From assembly GCA_045601525.1 (NCBI GenBank), contig JAZRZR010000015.1, forward strand, positions 1 through 12,172: a DNA stretch of 12,172 bases, read 5' to 3'. Below the pieces are notes generated by a model that was given only the letters and a program-made list of their open reading frames with translations, searched no databases and was not told where the DNA came from. This document shows positions 6,158 to 12,172 of the stretch, one piece after another; position 1 is the first letter of the stretch, and every line of letters begins with the position of its first letter. The position numbers and the translations under genes were made by a program. Source of the DNA: SIG565 sp045601525. GTDB lineage: Bacteria > Bacillota > Clostridia > Oscillospirales > Acutalibacteraceae.

Positions 6158-7129
6158 GTGAAACCGAATATTAGTGTAATCGTTCCTGTTTACAACGTTG
6201 AACAATATTTGGATAGATGTATTAATTCGGTAATTTCCCAAACATATTCTAACTTTGAATTGATTTTAGTTGACGATGGCTCACCTGATTGCTGTGGTTC
6301 AATTTGTGAAGGCTGGGCAACCAATGATGAGAGAATAAAGGTTTTTCATAAAGAAAACGGTGGACTTTCTGATGCTCGTAATTTCGGCATTGAAAAGGCA
6401 AGCGGTAATTATATCACCTTTATTGATTCGGACGATTACGTGGAAGAAACATATCTTGAATATTTATTATCTCTTTTTGAATACTCAGAAACTGCTAAGG
6501 TGACTGCAGCCAACCACATTGTTGTACGTGGTGAAAATTTCAGTAAAAATGTTGAATTTCGAGGGGTAAAGGTTTTTTCTAAGGATGAGGCTCTACAAGA
6601 GGTTTTATATCACGGTTTGATTGACGTTAGTGCGTGGGGAAAACTATATAAAAGAGAAGTTTTTGATAACTTGAGATTTCCTATAGGGCGTCTTTTTGAA
6701 GATACTTATCTATTCGGTGATATATTACTTTTAACCGAGGATATTGTCTATGGCGGTGAGGCACAATATTTTTATGTGCAACGCAAAAATTCGATTGTTA
6801 ACAGTAAGTTTAATAGTAAAAACTTGCAATTTATCGAGTCGGTTGAAAGGTTTATTTCTCTTTTTGAAAAAGATTATCCGCAATTCTCAAAAGGCTTTAT
6901 TAGGCGTAGAGTTCACGCTAAATTAAGTGTTTTGAGATATCTTGAAAATTGCGATAGTGAATTTGTTGATTTAAGAAAGAAGCTCAAACGAGAAATCTTA
7001 TCACAAAAATCACAAGTTTTGTTTGATAAAAAGGCGCCAAAACGCGATAAGTTGGCAATCATACTGTTGTCTTTTGGCACATTTGCGTTCTATAAAGCGT
7101 GGAATTTTTACGACAAAAAAAGAGGTTAA
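6158..7129 (+). CDS. Family 2 glycosyltransferase (GT-A fold)
   Basis: A 323-residue cytoplasmic or membrane-associated transferase that adds a sugar from a nucleotide-sugar donor to the lipid-linked repeat unit. The GT-A domain starts at once with ISVIVPVYNVEQYL (5-18). It has VDDGSPD (38-44), GGLSDARNFGI (68-78) and the metal-binding DSDD (90-93). Further on, WGKLYKREVF (160-169) and FEDTYLFGD (180-188) supply the typical acceptor-side ED pair (E181, D182). The C-terminal stretch LAIILLSFGTFAF, with nearby aromatic residues, looks like a membrane-contact helix. Donor and acceptor cannot be read from the sequence. The preferred start is GTG 6158; a TTG at 6155 would add one residue. It lies 15 bases after the LCP gene and 9 before the next, so it is cotranscribed. 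Confidence 0.92.
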   Translation: MKPNISVIVPVYNVEQYLDRCINSVISQTYSNFELILVDDGSPDCCGSICEGWATNDERIKVFHKENGGLSDARNFGIEKASGNYITFIDSDDYVEETYLEYLLSLFEYSETAKVTAANHIVVRGENFSKNVEFRGVKVFSKDEALQEVLYHGLIDVSAWGKLYKREVFDNLRFPIGRLFEDTYLFGDILLLTEDIVYGGEAQYFYVQRKNSIVNSKFNSKNLQFIESVERFISLFEKDYPQFSKGFIRRRVHAKLSVLRYLENCDSEFVDLRKKLKREILSQKSQVLFDKKAPKRDKLAIILLSFGTFAFYKAWNFYDKKRG

Positions 7130-7138
7130 GGGTTTTTT

Positions 7139-8236
7139 ATGAGGGTTTTAGCCGGATATATTGAAAATTTACAGCGAAGCGGTATTGACAAATTTTTGCT
7201 CAATGTGCTCTCAATAGCAAAAGAAAAAAATATTCAACTTGATTTCCTTTCAAGTGTGTATGATGAAAACGCTGTATCCTATCTTAATGATTTAGGTGTA
7301 AAGGTTCATAAGGTTCACTCGTTAAAAACCCCGTTAAAACATTTTAATGACGTTAAAAATATTATTAAAGAGGGTAAATATGATAGAGCGTATTTCAATA
7401 TTTCAGAACCTCTTAATATGTGCGGTGCATTGGCGTCGCACTCCTTAAAAATTAAAACTATAATTCATGCTCATGCTTCGAGTGTAGATGAAAACAATAA
7501 AATAAAACGAATTATACGAATTGTTATAAATAAAATTTGCCGCTTGGTTTTGCATAAGGCGGGGGATACTTTGCTTGCATGTTCAAACAAAGCGGGTGAG
7601 TGGATGTATCCGAAATCCGCTCGCAACACTAATAAGTATAATGTAATATATAATTTTGTTGATGGCGCTCTTTTTAACTTTGCACCAAATCCTGATTATG
7701 AACTAAGGCACGAGTTTAATATTGCTGATTCAACACTTCTCGTAGGTTTTACAGGTAGTTTTTGCTATGTAAAAAACAATTTCTTTTTGATTGATATTAT
7801 GCGAGAACTTATTAAGAAAGAGCCGAATTCTAAAATGCTGCTTATTGGTACAGGAGAAGATTTTGAAGCAGTTAGGAATAAAGCCGCATCCCTTTCTTTA
7901 CAAGAGAATATGCTTTTTTTAGGCGTTAGAAAAGATTGGCCTAGGCTAATTCGAATGCTTGATGTATTTATCTTGCCGTCGCGTGCGGAGGGTTTTCCGC
8001 TTGTGGCACTCGAGGCTCAGCTTACTGGTATTCCAACTATAATTAGCAATAATATCGATGATGCAGTTGCTTTTAATAATGCTGTTTCTTTATCTATAGA
8101 TTCGGCATCGAAATGGGCGGATATGATTATTAATTTATCAAAATCTAACCGTTTTGAACCAACCGCTGAAATGAAATCTTTATTTTCGTTAGAGCATTGT
8201 AAAGAAGAAATATTCAAATTAGTATTTGGGGGTTAA
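7139..8236 (+). CDS. Family 4 glycosyltransferase (GT-B fold, EpsF-like)
   Basis: A 365-residue glycosyltransferase with two Rossmann domains. The acceptor half opens with MRVLAGYIENLQRSGIDKFL and contains IIHAHAS (108-114). The donor half, from about residue 195, holds GFTGSFCYVKNN (203-214), MLLIGTGED (233-241) and the EX7E motif within AEGFPLVALEA (283-293; E284 and E292). This matches the EpsF/capsular group of GT4 enzymes, retaining transferases that build exopolysaccharide repeat units. One oddity is S207: the usual GR...KN phosphate-binding element has arginine there, while the lysine (K212) is kept. The ribosome site AAGGG (7128-7132) overlaps the previous gene's stop codon. The stop is one base before the ATG of the polymerase gene. 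Confidence 0.9.
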   Translation: MRVLAGYIENLQRSGIDKFLLNVLSIAKEKNIQLDFLSSVYDENAVSYLNDLGVKVHKVHSLKTPLKHFNDVKNIIKEGKYDRAYFNISEPLNMCGALASHSLKIKTIIHAHASSVDENNKIKRIIRIVINKICRLVLHKAGDTLLACSNKAGEWMYPKSARNTNKYNVIYNFVDGALFNFAPNPDYELRHEFNIADSTLLVGFTGSFCYVKNNFFLIDIMRELIKKEPNSKMLLIGTGEDFEAVRNKAASLSLQENMLFLGVRKDWPRLIRMLDVFILPSRAEGFPLVALEAQLTGIPTIISNNIDDAVAFNNAVSLSIDSASKWADMIINLSKSNRFEPTAEMKSLFSLEHCKEEIFKLVFGG

Positions 8237-8237
8237 T

Positions 8238-9620
8238 ATGGGATTTTACAATAAAACCATAAATATGGTACGCCGTCTTGAAATACTTTTCAGCATTTTA
8301 TTCCTTTTGGTAGGCTTTTTGCAAAATTGTAGTTTAACCTTTGGAAACTCAATTATTTCAGTAGTACAATGGCCAACAGTTGCCCTTGGTGGTTTGTTGG
8401 TTTTATACCGTTTGTTTTACAATAAGTTTTACATTAAAACCCCTGTAATTTGGCCGTTATTGGCTTTTTTAGTAAGCTATGTGCTTTCAATGGTTGTAAA
8501 TTACAAATACGGAATTTATGAAAATTTCAGAGGATTTATCTTCCTCGTTTTCCAAATCGGCTTGTTGTTTGCCTTTAATTTTAATGAGGAAAAGGCCATT
8601 TCTAGAAAGAAATTTGTTGTTTCGGCACACTTTTACATAATTGTTCTTGCAGTTATGTCGTTAGCAAGTCTTGTTACAATGTTTCTCGGAGTTTGCAAGA
8701 TTTATGAGCAAGAAGTTGGCCCGACAATTGTTGTTGGATTTGCTTGGGGTCGCTTGTTTGGCGTTTATTGGGACCCCAATATTGCAGCGGCAATGGCGGC
8801 AATTTCGGTTTTGTTGTCTATTTTATTTTTGAAAAATAGCCGTAAAATTTTCAAGGCGCTATATATTGTTAATATTGTGGTACAAGTTCTTTATATCGTT
8901 TTTTCAGCATCGAGAACAGGCGTAGTAGGTCTTACCCTTGCTTTAGTGATTTATTTTGCCCTTTATCTTTCAAAACACTGTTTCAAAAAAATCAAACAAA
9001 AGCTATTAAAGGGCGTTCTTGTTGTTCTTTGTGTTTTGCTAATCGGAGTAACTGCTTTTAGTGGTCCTAACTACATTAAAAACGGATATAATGCTTTAAC
9101 TGAATATATTATTTCTCACTACGATGTTGAACCCGATAATAATATTTTGATTTCTTCTGATGGCAGGGAAGAAGATATTGCTTCTGATATATCAAACCGA
9201 AGATTTGATATTTGGGGTAGCGCAACACAGATATTTATCTCTTCGCCCGTGTTTGGCGCTTCTCATAATAACATAGTGCCTTATGCTATGGAACATTTGC
9301 CCGAAACGTATATTCTTACAAATGACCATATGGTTTTTTACAGTATGCATAATGTTATTTTTGATATTATGGCCTCTCAGGGTATATTAGGAGTTTTAAG
9401 TTTTGGTATAAGCGCTTTTCTTCTTTTGATATTTATTATTAAGAAGCGTAAACAGTTTTTTGATGGTGATTCGGCAAATTATAATTTCGCGATGCTCAGT
9501 ATAATAGGCACCGTGTTGGCTTGTTCAATGTTTATTACCGAAATCGTGTATGTTATTTCACCGTTCACCTTGATTTTCTGGCTGTCAGCAGGTTGTCTTG
9601 TAAGGGAATTGAGTGAATAA
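8238..9620 (+). CDS. Wzy-like O-antigen/exopolysaccharide polymerase (O-antigen ligase family)
   Basis: A 460-residue integral membrane protein with about 11-12 helices, roughly 13-30, 37-60, 70-88, 98-115, 130-152, 180-198, 205-223, 227-246, 258-275, 383-403 and 420-455. A large outside loop of about 100 residues lies between 280 and 380. The family pattern is recognisable: GVYWDPNIAAAMAAIS (175-190), SASRTGVVGL (223-232), RRFDIWGSA (321-329), SPVFGASHNN (336-345) and MHNVIFDIMASQGILG (370-385). Such proteins join lipid-linked repeat units outside the membrane into the long polymer. Position between transferases and next to a flippase supports polymerase rather than ligase. The ATG at 8238 is preferred: GGGGG (8228-8232) lies 5 bases before it, one base after the previous stop. 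A TTG at 8226 would add four residues and overlap the GT4 gene. Confidence 0.87.
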   Translation: MGFYNKTINMVRRLEILFSILFLLVGFLQNCSLTFGNSIISVVQWPTVALGGLLVLYRLFYNKFYIKTPVIWPLLAFLVSYVLSMVVNYKYGIYENFRGFIFLVFQIGLLFAFNFNEEKAISRKKFVVSAHFYIIVLAVMSLASLVTMFLGVCKIYEQEVGPTIVVGFAWGRLFGVYWDPNIAAAMAAISVLLSILFLKNSRKIFKALYIVNIVVQVLYIVFSASRTGVVGLTLALVIYFALYLSKHCFKKIKQKLLKGVLVVLCVLLIGVTAFSGPNYIKNGYNALTEYIISHYDVEPDNNILISSDGREEDIASDISNRRFDIWGSATQIFISSPVFGASHNNIVPYAMEHLPETYILTNDHMVFYSMHNVIFDIMASQGILGVLSFGISAFLLLIFIIKKRKQFFDGDSANYNFAMLSIIGTVLACSMFITEIVYVISPFTLIFWLSAGCLVRELSE

Positions 9621-9632
9621 AGGAGATATTTT

Positions 9633-10622
9633 ATGAGTAAGGTCTTGAGTATTTCAGTAGCTGCATATAATGTTGAAAAGTTTATAAATCAATGCCTTGA
9701 TTCTTTTGTTGCAAGTCCCTTAATTAATGATGTTGAAGTGATTGTTACTGATGATGGTTCAAAAGATAATACCGCCGATATTGTTTCGACCTATTGTGAT
9801 AAATATCCAACTTCAATAATTTTAGTGAAGCAGGAAAACGCAGGCCCTGGTTCTACTGTAAATAGTGGCATTTCGGTAGCAAGCGGCAAATATTTCCGTA
9901 TGGTTGACGGGGATGACTGGGTTAATACTGAAGATTTTACAAAACTTATCGAGCAATTAAAGAATATTGACAGTGATGCTGTTATCAACAATTATGTTAT
10001 GGTTGATAATGATACTGCCGAGCAGGTAAGATGTCCTGTAAATAATTTCGAATCGGGTGTTGAAAACAAGTTTGCCGATATTGCCGATAAGCTTGATATA
10101 GCAATGCATAATTTTATTGTTAAAACCGAAATTATGAAGAGACACGTTAAATTGCTTAACGGCTTTTACACTGATACACAATATCTTTTGTTCCCGACAA
10201 GATATATTAAGACACTTACTTATCTCGATTTAGATGTTTATATGTATCGTGTTTCTCTTGCAACACAAAGTATGAGCATTACAAGTCTTCAAAAAAATAT
10301 TGCACAACACGATGCGGTTGTTGATTCTTTGCTTTCTTTTTATGAAGATTATATCGTATCTGATGACCTTGATGAACGGGTCGAAGAATATTTACGTGCA
10401 AAAATCGTTTCTATCGCAGGTTGTGAATTATCAACACTTCTTTCCTTTAAGCCAAATAAAGAGCGCAGGGAAGATTTATATGCATTTTTTGAGAAGATAT
10501 CGTCGAAATCTCCTGATGTCTATAACACTTTCAAAAGATTAAAGACAGTGAGAGTACTTTTGTTATCAAAATTATTTTACCGTGTGGTATCATTTTTGCA
10601 TAGGAAAAGAGTAAAAGCTTAA
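9633..10622 (+). CDS. Family 2 glycosyltransferase (second GT2)
   Basis: A 329-residue GT-A transferase. It starts with LSISVAAYNVEKFI (5-18) and continues with VTDDGSKDN (38-46), NAGPGSTVNSGI (69-80) and VDGDDW (91-96), whose aspartates (D92, D94, D95) would hold the metal and nucleotide sugar. It is not a close copy of the first GT2: GPGSTVN replaces the usual xLSxARN, and the ED pair is replaced by TDTQ. It therefore probably makes a different linkage. The C-terminus (LLLSKLFYRVVSFLHRKR) is hydrophobic and basic, suitable for membrane binding. It is expected to add one sugar to the lipid-linked repeat unit; the sugar is unknown. A strong ribosome site, AAGGAGA (9620-9626), lies shortly before the ATG and overlaps the previous stop. 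Confidence 0.92.
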   Translation: MSKVLSISVAAYNVEKFINQCLDSFVASPLINDVEVIVTDDGSKDNTADIVSTYCDKYPTSIILVKQENAGPGSTVNSGISVASGKYFRMVDGDDWVNTEDFTKLIEQLKNIDSDAVINNYVMVDNDTAEQVRCPVNNFESGVENKFADIADKLDIAMHNFIVKTEIMKRHVKLLNGFYTDTQYLLFPTRYIKTLTYLDLDVYMYRVSLATQSMSITSLQKNIAQHDAVVDSLLSFYEDYIVSDDLDERVEEYLRAKIVSIAGCELSTLLSFKPNKERREDLYAFFEKISSKSPDVYNTFKRLKTVRVLLLSKLFYRVVSFLHRKRVKA

Positions 10623-10626
10623 AATA

Positions 10627-12060
10627 ATGAAAAACAATATTGTAAAGAATTACCTTTATAATTTAGGCTATCAGTTGCTTATTTTGGTAGTTCCGCTTGT
10701 TACAATACCGTATATTTCCCGTGTTTTAGGTACGGAAAATATTGGTTTGTTCAATTTCTTTCAATCGATTGTTTCGTATTTCGTGCTTTTCGGTTGCATT
10801 GGATTGAATTTATATGGTCAACGCGAAGTTGCATTTTGCAAGGATAGCGTTTTTAGAAGAAGTCGTGTGTTTTGGGAACTACAGATAATACGCCTTTTCA
10901 CTATTTCCTTTAGTGTTTTAATGTATTATCTCTTGGTTTTGCGAAACGCCGAAGACTTAACTAAGTATTATGCTATCTTTTTGATTGAAATTATCGCGGC
11001 ATTTTTCGATATTAGTTGGTTTTTCCAAGGTGTCGAAGATTTTGGTATGCAGGCAGCAAGAAACCTTATCACCAAAATTTTGGGAATTGTTGCTATTTTC
11101 ACCTTTGTGAAAACCGAAGAAGACCTTGAAAAATATATTTTTTGGTATGCGATGACTGTACTTATCGGCAACCTATCGATGTGGCTTAGATTGCCTGTAT
11201 ATCTTGGAAAAACCTCAATTAAAATGTTCGGTATTTCTAAGCATATTATTCCTGTATTTATTGTTTTCTTGCCTCAAATCGCAACCTCTATTTATGCTCA
11301 GTTGGATAAAACGATGCTGAGGGTTTTTGGTAACTATATTGAGGTGGGCTATTACGGTCAGGCTGAAAAAATCGTTAAGATTGCAGTTACCGTAACAACT
11401 GCTCTTGGCGCTGTAATGCTTTCCCGCATTGCTACAACCTTTTCCTCGGGCGATAAGAAGGCCGTAAAAGACTACATTATAAGTTCTTTTAGATTCTTAT
11501 TTGTAATTGCATATCCTATTATGTTTGGCATTATGGCGATTTCATACGGAATGGTGCCCTGGTTCTTTGGAGAAGGCTATGATATGGTTGCTCCCTGTAT
11601 GATTTTGCTTTCACCAATAATTTTTATAATTGGTTTAAGCAATGTTCTTGGCACCCAGTTTTTATTGCCTACGAACCACATGAAAGAATATACCGTGTCT
11701 GTTTCCATCGGATTGGTTGTAAATGTAATTTGCAACACATTTTTGATTAGTAAATGGGGATGCTTGGGTGCCGCAATAGCAACTGTTCTTGCCGAAACCA
11801 TGGTAACTCTTGTGCAATTCTATTTTGTTCGAAAAGACTTTAAGTTATCAGTTTTAAGACTTGGAGGCAAGAATTTAATTTCCGCCTTAATAATGGGAAT
11901 TGTAGTTTTTGCAATATCTTTGTTTGTTGAGCCGACATTTGTTAATACAGTGATTGAAGTTGGCGTTGGCGCCGTAATTTACATTGCTTTGATTATAGTC
12001 TTAAAGGATGAGTTTACGGTTAATGTAATAAAAAAGATAAAAAGAAAATTTGTAAAATAA
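10627..12060 (+). CDS. Wzx-like polysaccharide repeat-unit flippase
   Basis: A 477-residue protein of the MOP (polysaccharide transport) superfamily with about 14 membrane helices. Family traits are NYLYNLGYQLLILVVPLVT (8-26), ISRVLGTENIGLFNF (30-44), DISWFFQGVEDFG (128-140), YAQLDKTML (223-231) and LGTQFLLP (341-348). It should flip undecaprenyl-linked repeat units from the inner to the outer face, feeding the Wzy-like protein two genes upstream. It is the last gene of the operon, 4 bases behind the second GT2. No Shine-Dalgarno sequence lies at a workable distance: the nearest, AGGA at 10602-10605, is 21 bases away. Translation may depend on reinitiation after the preceding stop. A terminator follows directly. 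Confidence 0.92.
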   Translation: MKNNIVKNYLYNLGYQLLILVVPLVTIPYISRVLGTENIGLFNFFQSIVSYFVLFGCIGLNLYGQREVAFCKDSVFRRSRVFWELQIIRLFTISFSVLMYYLLVLRNAEDLTKYYAIFLIEIIAAFFDISWFFQGVEDFGMQAARNLITKILGIVAIFTFVKTEEDLEKYIFWYAMTVLIGNLSMWLRLPVYLGKTSIKMFGISKHIIPVFIVFLPQIATSIYAQLDKTMLRVFGNYIEVGYYGQAEKIVKIAVTVTTALGAVMLSRIATTFSSGDKKAVKDYIISSFRFLFVIAYPIMFGIMAISYGMVPWFFGEGYDMVAPCMILLSPIIFIIGLSNVLGTQFLLPTNHMKEYTVSVSIGLVVNVICNTFLISKWGCLGAAIATVLAETMVTLVQFYFVRKDFKLSVLRLGGKNLISALIMGIVVFAISLFVEPTFVNTVIEVGVGAVIYIALIIVLKDEFTVNVIKKIKRKFVK

Positions 12061-12090
12061 AAAGAAGGTTCGATTGAACCTTCTTTTTTT
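12061..12090. terminator. Intrinsic terminator closing the polysaccharide operon
   Basis: A perfect hairpin begins right after the flippase stop codon. AAAGAAGGTTC (12061-12071) pairs with GAACCTTCTTT (12076-12086) across the loop GATT, and the T run continues to 12090. On the opposite strand the stem is followed by TTTTATTTTAC, so it can also end the convergent leftward gene that stops at 12092. Confidence 0.92.
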
Positions 12091-12091
12091 G

Positions 12092-12172
12092 TTATTGATT
12101 TTTGTTGTCGGGTGTGAAATCGCTATCAACGCAATTTTCAAGTTTTTCAGCAAGATTGTTGAGCAATGTTGA
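12092..12172 (-). CDS. C-terminal fragment of an unidentified leftward gene
   Basis: On the minus strand one frame is open from the window edge (12172) to TAA (12094-12092). It gives 26 residues that include LLNNLAEKLENCVDSDF and end in NKNQ. The stop sits just beyond a terminator that works in both directions, as expected for a real convergent gene end. The stretch looks like a helix followed by a polar tail. No family can be named from so little. Confidence 0.5.
   Translation of the reverse strand, partial: STLLNNLAEKLENCVDSDFTPDNKNQ

Noticed and set aside
7113..7138. Possible small terminator between the GT2 and GT4 genes (A run followed by GGG and T run)
   Set aside because: The A and T runs could pair only weakly, with a mismatched centre, and the GT4 ribosome site lies within it; this is operon read-through.
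8226..8228. TTG as start of the polymerase gene
   Set aside because: It would overlap the GT4 gene and has no ribosome site in front; the ATG at 8238 follows GGGGG at a good distance.
4957..12090. Idea that the polysaccharide cluster is a mobile island
   Set aside because: No integrase, transposase, tRNA target or flanking direct repeats are visible; surface loci vary between strains without such elements. A base-composition comparison with the whole genome would be needed.

Overview
The window looks like chromosomal DNA from a low-GC, anaerobic-type Firmicute, most likely a gut Clostridia/Oscillospiraceae-like organism. The basis is the AT-rich sequence, strong GGAG-type ribosome binding sites, consensus sigma-A promoters, the TmcAL (YlbM) protein of Gram-positive bacteria, acetate kinase, and an LCP-led exopolysaccharide locus. 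The genus cannot be read from the sequence. There is no RNA gene, CRISPR array, insertion sequence or phage gene. No stretch longer than about 140 bases lacks a gene.

Region 1 (1-168): the last 44 codons of a rightward gene, almost certainly uvrC (C-terminal helix-hairpin-helix), followed by a bidirectional hairpin terminator shared with the convergent gene to its right.

Region 2 (169-4914): two divergent two-gene operons around a 138-base control region (2288-2425). Leftward are tmcAL (acetate-dependent tRNA(Met) acetylation) and a galactose-mutarotase-like DUF4380 protein. Rightward are ackA (acetate kinase) and a galactokinase-family GHMP kinase. Each operon has an acetate/ATP enzyme first and a sugar-related protein second. 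The control region holds a palindromic -10 element (ATTATAAT) and four AGTAT/ATACT half-sites, so both operons may be controlled together. A strong terminator ends the ackA-galK operon.

Region 3 (4957-12090): a compact six-gene, Wzx/Wzy-type cell-surface polysaccharide operon. It starts at a perfect consensus promoter (TTGACA-17-TATAAT) and ends at a second strong terminator. Gene order is LCP ligase, GT2 glycosyltransferase, GT4 glycosyltransferase, Wzy-like polymerase, second GT2 glycosyltransferase, Wzx-like flippase. Gaps between genes are 1-15 bases. The inferred pathway is: the three transferases extend a lipid-linked sugar made elsewhere, Wzx flips it, Wzy polymerises it, and LCP attaches the chain to the wall. 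The operon has no priming sugar-phosphate transferase, no chain-length regulator or tyrosine kinase, and no nucleotide-sugar synthesis genes, so it depends on enzymes encoded elsewhere.

Region 4 (12092-12172): the C-terminal 26 codons of an unidentified leftward gene, convergent with the flippase gene and sharing its terminator.

I see no clearly new multi-gene system. The best second looks are the shared palindromic promoter between tmcAL and ackA, active-site substitutions in AckA and the galactokinase, and the missing priming enzyme in the polysaccharide operon.
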